The translations under genes and the position numbers were made by a program. 15,975 nucleotides of DNA, from NCBI RefSeq assembly GCF_006228105.1, contig NZ_VDHH01000149.1. One strand, given 5' to 3'. Within the stretch, counting starts at the first letter, position 1, and each line of letters starts with the position of its first letter. Shown here one piece after another: positions 1 through 8,126 of the stretch. Origin of the DNA: Chelonobacter sp006228105 (GTDB lineage Bacteria; Pseudomonadota; Gammaproteobacteria; Enterobacterales; Pasteurellaceae). The notes below the pieces were generated by a model. That model made no database searches. It saw only the letters and a program-made list of their open reading frames with translations, and was not told the DNA's origin.

Positions 1-123
1 ACTAAACTTCACAACTTTTGCCTTATTTATTTGCAAAAAGAGTGGCGAAAAATAGTCTATAGCTCAAATTATAAACAAAGATCAACAGACCCTATAATAC
101 TACTGATAGTGCAAGTTTGTAAC

Positions 124-2220
124 CTAAACCGTTTTACGGGCATGGCTAACGGTTTGTAGCAACGCTAATACAGCCGGATCAGCAAAAATATCATCTAAAG
201 TGCGGTTTAGCCGTCTGCGCCAGTTTGGGTATTGGGTGCTGGTGCCGGGAATATTGACCGGTTCGGTCATGCCGAGCCAATCTTCCGGCTGCAAACCAAA
301 TAATGCGCTGTTGACCGCCGCCACATAGCGTTGCAGAGCGTGGTTGAATTCCAGCGGACAATCAGAACTCAGACTGGCATCAACCCCGGGCGGAATCTCA
401 AGCTGCGCCTGTTGCAAGCGTTGCAAAATTTTCTGCTTGGCGTTGACCCGATCTTGTTGCAGCCTTGCCAAAATTTTCGGGTCGGGATAAACCTGATATT
501 TCTGCCCCAACTCAAAATCGTGTCCACGCCAGTAGCCGTTGACCGTCGGTAGATCGTGGGTACTTAACGTCGTCATCGCCTGATACGGATACTCCGCCAA
601 GGCTCGGCTTTGTCCTTGCTGATCAAACTCAAAATAGAAAATTTTATACGAAAAAATACCGGCATTTTTCAGTTTGCTGACAATCGCCTTCGGCACGGTA
701 CCCAAATCCTCACCGATAATCATACACTGCTGACGTTGGCTTTCCAGCGCCAGAATCGCAATCAAATCGTCCACCGGATAGCCGACATAAGCGCCGTTTT
801 TCGCACTGTCACCGCACTTCACCCACCACAGCCGCAACAAACACATAATATGGTCGATACGCAACGCCCCACAACTTTGCATATTGGCTCGGATCATCTC
901 AATAAACGGACGGTAAGCTTGCTGCTGCAACACATGCGGATTCATCGGCGCCAAGCCCCAGTTTTGCCCCTGTGGTCCCAAAATATCCGGTGGCGCACCA
1001 ACCGAAGCGGTCAAACAAAATAGCGATTTATTCCACCAGGTTTCCGCGCCGTTCGGGGTCACGCCCACCGCCAAATCACGATATAACCCGATCGGCATCT
1101 GTTGCTGGCGACAAAATTGGTAACACGCCTCGATCTGCTCTGCGGCACACCATTGCAGCCAGGCATAAAACCGCACTTGCTCAACATGGCTGTGTTGAAA
1201 TTCGCTGACCGCTGCTGAATGATAATCCTGATATTCTGCTGCCCAACAATCCCAACCCCATTGATTCTCCGAACGGCGACTGAGATCGGCATGCAGCGCA
1301 TCAAAAGTTGCTTGCACTTGCAAACTTTCGCCACCTTGCTGCACAAACTGCTGAAACTGCTGTTGGCGTTCGCTGGCAGCCTGTTGTTCAAATTCAGCAA
1401 ACGCCAGTTGCAACCCCTGCAATTTCAACGCCATCACAGCGCTATAATCAATCCAATCCCGCTGGCGTAAATCAGCCAACTGCTGTTGCACTTCCCCCGA
1501 TTGAAACCAGTGCTGCGCTGCCGCACTTTGCTGAAATTCCGGCAGGCTTGCCACATCGATATAGATGATATTCAACCAGCTGCGTGAAGAAGGGCTGTAT
1601 GGACTGGCGCCTTCCGGATTGGCAGGAAACAGTGAATGAATCGGGTTTAAGCCGACAAAATCGCCGCCGTTTTGCTGAAATTTGGCTAAAAATTGCTGCA
1701 AATCGCCGAAATCGCCAATGCCCCAGTTCGTTTCCGATTTTAGGGTATAAAGTTGAACACAACTGCCCCACAGTTTTTGCTTATTTTGAATTTGCGGCAG
1801 TTGATAACACTGACGCGGCGCCACAATAATCGAGCTGTCCGTCTGGATTTGACCGCACTTTAGGCTGAGTTGATGATAGCCGAGTGGTAAATCACGCGGA
1901 AAGTTCAGCACATTGTTTTTCACTTTGCCAACCAGGGTGTCACCGTTTTCCAATTGCAGTTGCCATTCGCCGTGATAACGCTGTCCGTTATGCTGATTTA
2001 AGCGCAAATACGCCGGGCTGTTGTGGTAAAACACCTTCACCGGCGGTAGCAAGCCTGATGCAAAACTTTGCGGAACATTGCCGCCAAAACTGGCTAAGAT
2101 CTGCTGTTTGACCGCACTTGGCGCATATTTGCGTAAACCACGCTCATCAAAAAAATAGCGGTGAATCCCGGCGTTAGCAAACTGCCGTTCCAATTGCCGT
2201 TTTGCTTGAAGTTTTGTCAT
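124..2220 (-). CDS. malQ: 4-alpha-glucanotransferase (amylomaltase) MalQ
   Basis: Cytoplasmic GH77 disproportionating enzyme: it transfers dextrinyl groups between maltodextrins, releasing glucose and making longer chains for MalP. The translation (698 aa; E. coli MalQ is 694) aligns along its length with E. coli MalQ. The GH77 catalytic triad is visible: the nucleophile in LRIDHIM (D456), the acid/base in IIGEDLG (E504) and the second Asp in STHDLPT (D556). SPYSPSSRSWLN and PVNIPGTSTQYPNWRRRL are further family blocks. I chose the ATG at 2220, 10 nt after malP, because the Shine-Dalgarno AGGA (overlapping the malP TAG stop) lies 8 nt upstream of it. The in-frame starts at 2229 and 2265 lack a usable site. 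It is co-transcribed with malP. No clear terminator is visible in the 123 nt after its stop. Function is sure by homology; the start is fairly sure. Confidence 0.96.
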   Translation of the reverse strand: MTKLQAKRQLERQFANAGIHRYFFDERGLRKYAPSAVKQQILASFGGNVPQSFASGLLPPVKVFYHNSPAYLRLNQHNGQRYHGEWQLQLENGDTLVGKVKNNVLNFPRDLPLGYHQLSLKCGQIQTDSSIIVAPRQCYQLPQIQNKQKLWGSCVQLYTLKSETNWGIGDFGDLQQFLAKFQQNGGDFVGLNPIHSLFPANPEGASPYSPSSRSWLNIIYIDVASLPEFQQSAAAQHWFQSGEVQQQLADLRQRDWIDYSAVMALKLQGLQLAFAEFEQQAASERQQQFQQFVQQGGESLQVQATFDALHADLSRRSENQWGWDCWAAEYQDYHSAAVSEFQHSHVEQVRFYAWLQWCAAEQIEACYQFCRQQQMPIGLYRDLAVGVTPNGAETWWNKSLFCLTASVGAPPDILGPQGQNWGLAPMNPHVLQQQAYRPFIEMIRANMQSCGALRIDHIMCLLRLWWVKCGDSAKNGAYVGYPVDDLIAILALESQRQQCMIIGEDLGTVPKAIVSKLKNAGIFSYKIFYFEFDQQGQSRALAEYPYQAMTTLSTHDLPTVNGYWRGHDFELGQKYQVYPDPKILARLQQDRVNAKQKILQRLQQAQLEIPPGVDASLSSDCPLEFNHALQRYVAAVNSALFGLQPEDWLGMTEPVNIPGTSTQYPNWRRRLNRTLDDIFADPAVLALLQTVSHARKTV

Positions 2221-2230
2221 GATACCCATC

Positions 2231-4645
2231 CTATTTTGGCAGCCAAATCCGTTGTTGATAATCACGAATCGAGCGATCAGAGCTGAACGCCCCCAAACGT
2301 GCGGTGTTCAAAATCGCACTGCTCAACCAGCTTGGCTGATCCTGATAGCGCAACCCGACCTGCTGCTGCGCCGCCACATAGCTGTCGAAATCGGCAAACA
2401 CCAAGAACGGATCACGTTGCAACAAGCTGTCCAACAACATGCGGAACATGGTTTTGTCACCGCCACAGACTTTGCCTTTGGTTAAGAAATCAACCGCACT
2501 TTTCAAGGCTTTATTCTGTTTGTAGTAGCTTTTCGGATCATAGCCTGCTTGCAGCAAGGCACGCACACTCTCCACCGTATGCCCGAAAATAAAGATGTTG
2601 TCGGCGCCGACCATTTCCGCAATCTCCACATTGGCGCCGTCCAACGTGCCCAATGTGAGTGCGCCGTTGAGCGACAATTTCATATTGCCGGTGCCGGATG
2701 CCTCTTTACCTGCCATCGAAATTTGCTCGGAAATGTCGGCTGCCGGGATAATTTTTTCCGCCAAACTGACCCGGTAATCCGGCAAAAACGCCACTTGCAG
2801 CTTATCTTTCACGCTTTTATCGTTATTGATCACCTGCGCCACATTGTTGATGGCATGAATAATGTTTTTCGCCAAATAATAGCCCGGCGCCGCTTTGCCG
2901 GCAAACACAAACAGGCGTGGGGTGTAGTCCATATTCGGGTTATCTTTCAGCTGCTGATAGCTGTGGATAATATTCAGCAGGTTCAAATGTTGGCGTTTGT
3001 ATTCGTGGAAACGTTTGATTTGAATATCAAAAATCGCCTCACAATTGACCCGCAAACCTAAACTGCGTTCGATCTCCTCCGCCAGAATCTGCTTGTTGCC
3101 CTGCTTAATCCACCGGTATTCTTCACGAAAACCACTGTCGTTCACGTGTTTTTCCACATCGCTAATCAACGACAGATCGCGCGCCCAGTCACGGTTGCCG
3201 CTACTTGGCAAAGTGCGGTCAAGCAGATCAGCTAGGTTAGGATTCGCCAAACGAATCCAGCGGCGTGGTGTGATACCGTTGGTGACATTGCAAAATTTGT
3301 TCGGGAACAGTTGGTGGTATTCCGGGAACAGATCACTGACGATTAAATCCGAATGGATTTGCGCCACCCCGTTGACCGCATAGCATGCCACCACACACAA
3401 ATTCGCCATTCTGACACGATAATCGTACAAAATGGCGACTTTTTGCCAAACTTCGCTGTCATCGCCAAAACGCTGTGCTACTTGCTGTTGGAACAGGCTG
3501 TTGATTTTATCCACAATTTGGAAATGGCGTGGCAACAGGCGCTTGAACAAGCGTTGATCCCACTGTTCCAAGGCTTCCGGCAGCAGGGTGTGGTTGGTGT
3601 AAGCAAAAGTGCGGTTGCAGATATCCCACGCTTCGTGCCACGACAAATTGTATTTATCCAATAACAAACGCAGCAACTCGACAATCGCCAAGGTCGGGTG
3701 GGTGTCGTTCAGCTGAATCACTTGCTGTTGCGGCAGTTGTTGCAAGCTGTAGCCCTGACTGAAATGGCGATCCAAAATATCCGCCACCGAACAGGCGCAA
3801 TGGAAATATTGCTGCATCAAGCGCAATTTCTGCCCGTTTTGATGGTTATCGTTCGGGTACAGCACCTTGGTTAAACTGGCGGCATCGACCACCTGTTTTT
3901 CTGATTTCAGGTATTTGCCGTCGTTGAACAAGGCTAAATCAAACGACTGTTCGTTGTCCGCCTGCCACAAACGCAGCGGTTGTACCACACCGTTTTGGTA
4001 ACCGAATACCGGCAAGTCATAGGCTTCGCCTTTGATCAGCAAGGCCGGCTGCCATTGGTATTTATCGCCGTCCAGCTGTTTGCTTTTGCCGCCAAAACCG
4101 ATTTGGCAGCTTCTGCCACTGTTGTAAGCCTGCCACGGATATTGATTGCGTGACCAACTGTCGCCGTTTTCCACTTGGCGCCCCTCGGCAAACGACTGTT
4201 TGAACAAGCCGTACTGGTAATGCAAGCCATAACCGGTCGCCGGCTGCTCAATTGCCGCCATCGAATCCAAATAACATGCCGCCAAACGCCCCAAACCACC
4301 GTTGCCGAGCGCCGGATCACGCTCCTGTTCCAATAAATCCGTCAATTCGATTTGATATTGTTGCAGGTATGACTGCACTGGCTGATACCAGCCCAAATTC
4401 AGCAAATTATTACCAGTCAAACGTCCGATTAAAAACTCCATCGAGAGATAATTGACATGGCGCTGTTCAGACGCTAACGGCTTGCTTTCACAATAGGAGA
4501 GATCCAACACTGCTTGCGACAAGGCGTGATACCACTGGGTTAATGTTAATTGCTGCGGATTGTCGAAACCTAAATAACGGCACTGTTTTTTAATTGCCAA
4601 ATCAAACTGTTGATGATTGAATGCAATTGCTTGTGTCACTGACAT
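2231..4645 (-). CDS. malP: Maltodextrin phosphorylase MalP
   Basis: Cytoplasmic GT35 phosphorylase: it removes the terminal glucose of maltodextrins with inorganic phosphate to give glucose-1-phosphate. The protein is 804 aa (E. coli MalP 797). The pyridoxal-phosphate site EASGTGNMKLSLNGALTLGT is intact, with the PLP lysine at K656. Other phosphorylase blocks are NGGLGRLAACYLDSMA near residue 115, QLNDTHPTLAIVELLRLL, NVTNGITPRRW and FDIQIKRFHEYKRQ. The ATG at 4645 is preceded by AGGAG and AGGGG. It is the first gene of the malPQ operon and diverges from malT, as in E. coli. It could only be confused with glycogen phosphorylase GlgP; coupling to malQ and a MalT-like box upstream favour MalP. 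Three uptake signal cores lie inside it (2493, 3211, 3607). Confidence 0.96.
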   Translation of the reverse strand: MSVTQAIAFNHQQFDLAIKKQCRYLGFDNPQQLTLTQWYHALSQAVLDLSYCESKPLASEQRHVNYLSMEFLIGRLTGNNLLNLGWYQPVQSYLQQYQIELTDLLEQERDPALGNGGLGRLAACYLDSMAAIEQPATGYGLHYQYGLFKQSFAEGRQVENGDSWSRNQYPWQAYNSGRSCQIGFGGKSKQLDGDKYQWQPALLIKGEAYDLPVFGYQNGVVQPLRLWQADNEQSFDLALFNDGKYLKSEKQVVDAASLTKVLYPNDNHQNGQKLRLMQQYFHCACSVADILDRHFSQGYSLQQLPQQQVIQLNDTHPTLAIVELLRLLLDKYNLSWHEAWDICNRTFAYTNHTLLPEALEQWDQRLFKRLLPRHFQIVDKINSLFQQQVAQRFGDDSEVWQKVAILYDYRVRMANLCVVACYAVNGVAQIHSDLIVSDLFPEYHQLFPNKFCNVTNGITPRRWIRLANPNLADLLDRTLPSSGNRDWARDLSLISDVEKHVNDSGFREEYRWIKQGNKQILAEEIERSLGLRVNCEAIFDIQIKRFHEYKRQHLNLLNIIHSYQQLKDNPNMDYTPRLFVFAGKAAPGYYLAKNIIHAINNVAQVINNDKSVKDKLQVAFLPDYRVSLAEKIIPAADISEQISMAGKEASGTGNMKLSLNGALTLGTLDGANVEIAEMVGADNIFIFGHTVESVRALLQAGYDPKSYYKQNKALKSAVDFLTKGKVCGGDKTMFRMLLDSLLQRDPFLVFADFDSYVAAQQQVGLRYQDQPSWLSSAILNTARLGAFSSDRSIRDYQQRIWLPK

Positions 4646-4695
4646 AACCCCTGTCTCCTGAATAGTAATAAAACGTCAATAAATGATTTAACGCT

Positions 4696-4730
4696 ATTAT
4701 GCAACAACCTGATGATTTTTACTCCTCCTT
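4696..4730 (-). promoter_or_regulatory. malPQ promoter with MalT box
   Basis: Read on the minus strand, a CATAAT -10 element (4701-4696, 5 of 6 to consensus) predicts a start near 4689. AAGGAGGAGT (4730-4721), with core GGAGGA, matches the E. coli MalT box GGGGA(T/G)GAGG at 7 of 10 positions. Its core is centred at about -37 and points at the promoter, the arrangement known for MalT-activated promoters. No good -35 hexamer is seen, as expected for a MalT-dependent promoter. The site assignment is inference from motif and spacing. Confidence 0.65.
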
Positions 4731-4745
4731 GTTAAAATCTTTGTA

Positions 4746-4751
4746 GGAGGA
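4746..4751 (+). promoter_or_regulatory. Second MalT-like box, opposite orientation
   Basis: GGAGGA on the plus strand mirrors the malPQ-proximal TCCTCC core (4723-4728). The two cores are 17 nt apart (centres 23 bp apart) and point away from each other. This copy could be the upstream MalT site for malPQ, or act on malT, lying near -64 of the predicted malT start. Confidence 0.45.
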
Positions 4752-4777
4752 TAATTGAGGCGTAAGCGGATTAGCGC

Positions 4778-4806
4778 TTGTCGCCACCGAAAATAGCTTT
4801 TATCAT
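4778..4806 (+). promoter_or_regulatory. Predicted sigma-70 promoter of malT
   Basis: TTGTCG (4778-4783) and TATCAT (4801-4806, 5 of 6) are separated by exactly 17 nt. They predict a start near 4813 and a leader of about 25 nt. Overlapping the -35 is a short dyad, AAGCG and CGCTT (4764-4768 and 4775-4779), which could be an operator half-site pair. No recognisable CRP site is seen between malP and malT, although E. coli malT is CRP-dependent. Confidence 0.55.
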
Positions 4807-4837
4807 TACTTTTTTACCACACTATTCAGGAAAAATA

Positions 4838-7552
4838 ATGCTTATTCCGTCTAAACTCAGCCATTCGTCACGTTTACAGCATGTTGTTGTCCGCTCGCGT
4901 TTGCTGGCGGTATTGGAACAAGCAGCACAGTATCCGTTAGTGTTGATCAATGCCCCTGCCGGTTACGGCAAAACTACGTTGCTGTCACAGTGGGCAGAGA
5001 ACCAACAAAATCTTGGCTGGTATTCGCTTGATGAAAGCGACAATGAAAGTGAGCGTTTTATCGCCTATTTTCGTGCCGCTTTGGCACGCGCCACCCATCA
5101 GGAAAACTGCCCCACCACCAATCCGGCACAAACCAATTTTCTGGCGGCATTGAGCCAATTATTAGTGGAAAGTAATCGCTTCAAACCGCACTTTTTTGTG
5201 GTGATCGACGATTACCACTTGATTGATAACAATGAAATCCATGAAGGGCTTAAATTCTGGATTAAAAACCAGCCGCAAAACATGACCCTGATTTTGATTT
5301 CACGCAGTATGCCACCACTGAATCTGGCCAATCTGCGGGTGCAAGAGCTGCTGTTGGAGCTGGACATCACTCAATTGCCGTTCACGCATGATGAAAGTCG
5401 CCAATTTTTTCAGGGACGAATCGATCCGGAACCCGAGCAAGAAGCGCTGTCGGAACAGGAAATCCATCGGCTTTGCGATCAGGTCGAAGGCTGGCCGACC
5501 GCTCTTCAGCTGGTTAATTTGTATGCCCGCCAACATCAAACCTCGTTACACGAAGCGGCAAAGTCAATCACCAAAATCAACAGCAATCACATCAGCGAAT
5601 ATTTGAACGACGAAGTGTTTCACAATCTTGATGCGGATACTCGCCTGTTTTTACTGCGCTGTTCACTGTTGCGTTCGATGAATGAGTTTTTAGTGGAGAA
5701 GATCACCGGCTTACCCGACAGCCGACTACGCTTGGATAATTTGGTGAAACAGGGCTTGTTTGTCTATCCGATCAATATCGATCAACAAGAGCAGTGGTGG
5801 CGTTTTCACCCGCTGTTCGCCTCGTTTTTAACCCATTCACGCGAATTGACACTGCCGGAACTGCAACGTTTACATCAACAAGCCGCCGATGCTTGGTTGG
5901 AAATCGGCTATGCCACCGAAGCGCTGTACCACGCCATACAACTGCAACAGCCGGAAACCCTGTTGGCACTGTTGCAACAAATCGGCTGGCAGCTGTATCA
6001 CCAGGGTGAACTGAAATTATTGGAAGAGAGCCTAAGTGCGGTGCAATTTCAGCAATTGGCAACCTATCCCCGTTTGGTGCTGTTGCAAGCCTGGTTGCTG
6101 CAAAGCCAGCACAAACACCATGAAGTGGGCGGGCTGTTGCAAAAATTTAGCGCGGCGATCCAGCAACAAAATATCGACATTGATCGGCAACTACAAGCAG
6201 AATTCGATGCGCTGCGGGCGCAAGTGGCGATCAATGCCGGTGATGATCAAACCGCACTGCAACTGGCAACCACCGCCTTGCAATATCTGCCGCAAGAAAA
6301 ACAGTACGCTCATATTGTCGCCACCGCAGTGATCGGCGAAGCGCAACATTGTCGCGGCCAGCTGAACCAAGCGCTGAAAATGATGCGCGAGGCGGAAAAA
6401 CTGGCACAACAAAACCAAGCCTATCACCATATTTTGTGGTCGCTGTTGCAGCAGGCGGAAATTCTGCTGGCACAGGGGTTTCTGCAAACCGCCTACGATA
6501 TTCTCGACAAGGCCACGCTGCTGGTGAAAAAACAACATCTGCAAAAACTGCCGATGTATGAATTTTTATTGCGTCTGAAAGGGCATATCTTATGGGAGTG
6601 GTATTCACTGGACAAAGCCGAAGCGATGGCAGAAGCCGGATTGGAGGTGTTGGCCAACGAAGCGGATAAATTACAGTGCCTATCGCTATTGGCAAAAATT
6701 TCAATTACCCGTGGCAATCTGGACAATGCCGAACGAATCCTGCGCCACCAACGCAGCCTGCTGCAAACCCACCATTATCACAATGATTGGCTGTCGCACC
6801 ATAATGAAGCCGAACTGCTGTGTTGGCAGATGAAAGACGACCAGCAGCAAACCCGCTCTTGGCTGTTGCAAAGTGACCGACCGGCGCAAGACACCAACCA
6901 TTTTTCGCACCGCCAATGGCGCAATATCATGCGTGCCAACATTATTCTGCAACAATATGAAGATGCGTTACTACTCAGCGAAAAATTGATCAGCACCGCC
7001 AGAACTTATAATTTTATCAGCGAGTTGAATAAAGATTTGGTGCTGTACAACCGCATTTGTTTCCTACAAGGCAATGCAGTCGCCGCACAAAAAAGCCTGC
7101 TTGAAGCGCTGGAACTCAGCAAGCAGACTAATTTCATCAGTATTTTTGTGATTGAAGGCGAAATCATGGCGCAACAGCTGCGTCAACTGCTGCAATTGAA
7201 TATTTTAGACGAATTATTGACCCATAAAGCACAGTTTATTTTGCGCAGCATCAACCAGTACTATCGGCATAAATTCGCCCATTTCGATGAAACCTTTGTT
7301 GAAAAATTGCTACAAAATCCGCAAGTGCCGGAATTGTTGCGTATCAGTCCGCTGACCCAACGGGAATGGCAGGTGCTAGGCTTAATCTACTCCGGCTACA
7401 GCAACGAGCAAATCGCCACCGAGCTGCAAGTGGCACCCACTACCATCAAAACCCATATCCGCAACCTGTATCAAAAAATCGGCGTCAACAACCGCACCGA
7501 ATCGATTGAATACACCCGGCATTTATTAACCTTAATGGGCTATTCCAACTGA
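4838..7552 (+). CDS. malT: Maltose regulon transcriptional activator MalT
   Basis: ATP- and maltotriose-dependent activator of the mal operons, a STAND/LuxR-family protein of 904 aa (E. coli 901). Walker A APAGYGKTT is at residues 39-47 (K45). The Walker B-like VVIDDYHLI has D124 and D125. A long helical, repeat-rich sensor region follows to about residue 830. The C-terminal LuxR-type helix-turn-helix begins at SPLTQREWQVLGLIYSGYSN (about 835) and includes TTIKTHIRNLYQKIGV. The start is the ATG at 4838, giving MLIPSKLS exactly as in E. coli, with AGGA 7 nt upstream. A longer reading from TTG at 4778 has no ribosome site and runs through the promoter. MalT is expected to bind the GGAKGA boxes at malPQ, malE and malK. 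In E. coli it is inhibited by MalK when no substrate is transported. Two uptake signal cores occur inside (5185, 6034). Confidence 0.97.
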   Translation: MLIPSKLSHSSRLQHVVVRSRLLAVLEQAAQYPLVLINAPAGYGKTTLLSQWAENQQNLGWYSLDESDNESERFIAYFRAALARATHQENCPTTNPAQTNFLAALSQLLVESNRFKPHFFVVIDDYHLIDNNEIHEGLKFWIKNQPQNMTLILISRSMPPLNLANLRVQELLLELDITQLPFTHDESRQFFQGRIDPEPEQEALSEQEIHRLCDQVEGWPTALQLVNLYARQHQTSLHEAAKSITKINSNHISEYLNDEVFHNLDADTRLFLLRCSLLRSMNEFLVEKITGLPDSRLRLDNLVKQGLFVYPINIDQQEQWWRFHPLFASFLTHSRELTLPELQRLHQQAADAWLEIGYATEALYHAIQLQQPETLLALLQQIGWQLYHQGELKLLEESLSAVQFQQLATYPRLVLLQAWLLQSQHKHHEVGGLLQKFSAAIQQQNIDIDRQLQAEFDALRAQVAINAGDDQTALQLATTALQYLPQEKQYAHIVATAVIGEAQHCRGQLNQALKMMREAEKLAQQNQAYHHILWSLLQQAEILLAQGFLQTAYDILDKATLLVKKQHLQKLPMYEFLLRLKGHILWEWYSLDKAEAMAEAGLEVLANEADKLQCLSLLAKISITRGNLDNAERILRHQRSLLQTHHYHNDWLSHHNEAELLCWQMKDDQQQTRSWLLQSDRPAQDTNHFSHRQWRNIMRANIILQQYEDALLLSEKLISTARTYNFISELNKDLVLYNRICFLQGNAVAAQKSLLEALELSKQTNFISIFVIEGEIMAQQLRQLLQLNILDELLTHKAQFILRSINQYYRHKFAHFDETFVEKLLQNPQVPELLRISPLTQREWQVLGLIYSGYSNEQIATELQVAPTTIKTHIRNLYQKIGVNNRTESIEYTRHLLTLMGYSN

Positions 7553-7557
7553 TTGCT

Positions 7558-7591
7558 ACCGCACTTTGCAAAAAATAAGTGAAAGTTCGGT
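7558..7591. terminator. Degenerate uptake-signal hairpin after malT
   Basis: ACCGCACTTT (7558-7567) faces AAAGTTCGGT (7582-7591). This is an inverted uptake-signal pair with one base changed in the right arm, so the 10-bp stem carries one mismatch. It sits between the convergent ends of malT and the small gene at 7611-7970. Neither side has a long T run, so termination may be weak. Confidence 0.5.
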
Positions 7592-7610
7592 TTAGCGCAA
7601 ATTTAAGCCA

Positions 7611-7970
7611 TCACACCACAAATGTCAGGGAAATTTGATTTTTAGCGGTTTCAAAATTGAGGGCAATATGTGGCTTTTTGCCGACGCTGAGATTATGAAT
7701 TTTCAGCCAAACATAATAAAACAGTCCGGAAAAGAAGCCGCTGCTGCCTTGGGTGTGCCCGAGGTTAAACGGCTCATTGATTAATGGATCAACATTGTCG
7801 GTCATCAATTTATAGCTGATTTTTTTATTATTCAAGCTGCGTACAATCAAATTGTGCAACTGAGCCGGCTGCTGCGCGTCGACAATACAAAAATTTTCCT
7901 GTAAATCGATCAGTGTTTCGATGTTGTTGGGATTAATATCTTGTGCTGGAATGTGTTTTACCGCTTTCAT
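7611..7970 (-). CDS. Uncharacterised 119-residue protein within the mal cluster
   Basis: I do not recognise this protein. The ATG at 7970 has GAGG about 7 nt upstream and the ORF ends in TGA at 7611, just past malT on the other strand. There is no signal peptide, clear membrane segment or known motif. Features seen are a mixed N-terminal half (NFCIVDAQQPAQLHNLIVRS near 26-45), a glycine/aromatic stretch GHTQGSSGFFSGLFYYVWLK (71-90) and a short hydrophobic C-terminal strand (ISLTFVV). It is likely a small cytoplasmic alpha/beta protein. Its coding nature is supported by the good ribosome site, a promoter with a CRP-like site upstream, and its fit between two terminator-like hairpins. It has no counterpart in the E. 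coli mal loci that I know of. The CRP-type promoter suggests expression under sugar limitation; any link to maltose use is inference from position only. Confidence 0.75.
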   Translation of the reverse strand: MKAVKHIPAQDINPNNIETLIDLQENFCIVDAQQPAQLHNLIVRSLNNKKISYKLMTDNVDPLINEPFNLGHTQGSSGFFSGLFYYVWLKIHNLSVGKKPHIALNFETAKNQISLTFVV

Positions 7971-7996
7971 TTAAAGCCTCTTTTTTATTTTTATTG

Positions 7997-8045
7997 ACCA
8001 ATAGTTATAACAAAAAAGCCGTTGAAAAAACTGATAGAGATCACA
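7997..8045 (-). promoter_or_regulatory. Class II CRP-type promoter of the 119-aa gene
   Basis: On the minus strand, TGTGATCTCTATCAGT (8045-8030) matches the CRP consensus TGTGA-N6-TCACA at 8 of 10 defined positions. Downstream is an extended -10, TG-T-TATAAC (TATAAC at 8009-8004), which predicts a start at 7996-7997. The CRP centre then falls at -40.5 to -41.5, the class II position. The -35 is poor, as expected for an activated promoter. The leader to the ATG would be about 27 nt. Confidence 0.65.
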
Positions 8046-8063
8046 AGTTTATTATTTTTATCT

Positions 8064-8104
8064 AAAAAAAACCGCACTTTAGTCATCAACAAAAAGTGCG
8101 GTTG
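8064..8104 (-). terminator. malEFG operon terminator made of paired uptake signals
   Basis: ACCGCACTT (8071-8079) and AAGTGCGGT (8094-8102), with flanking bases, form an 11-bp perfect stem. In the minus-strand transcript the stem is followed by seven U (complement of the A run at 8064-8070). It lies 23 nt after the malG stop. This is a classic Rho-independent terminator and also two uptake signal sequences. Confidence 0.88.
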
Positions 8105-8126
8105 AACAATCAGTCTTGGCTTAAGT

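Noticed and set aside
16..50. Possible hairpin TTTTGC/GCAAAA downstream of malQ
   Set aside because: Only six A/T-rich pairs with an 11-nt loop and no convincing U run on the minus strand; too weak to call the malPQ terminator.
93..98. Perfect TATAAT on the plus strand just after malQ
   Set aside because: No acceptable -35 hexamer 16-18 nt upstream and no gene downstream on that strand, since it would run antisense into malQ. The surrounding DNA is AT-rich, so a chance match is likely.
4778..4837. Twenty-residue N-terminal extension of MalT from a TTG start
   Set aside because: It would overlap the predicted promoter and has no ribosome site. The ATG at 4838 gives the exact E. coli N-terminus MLIPSKLS.
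6231..6704. Long antisense reading frames inside malT and other mal genes
   Set aside because: They are in shadow frames of strongly conserved proteins, lack ribosome sites and have low-complexity, Arg/Pro-rich translations.
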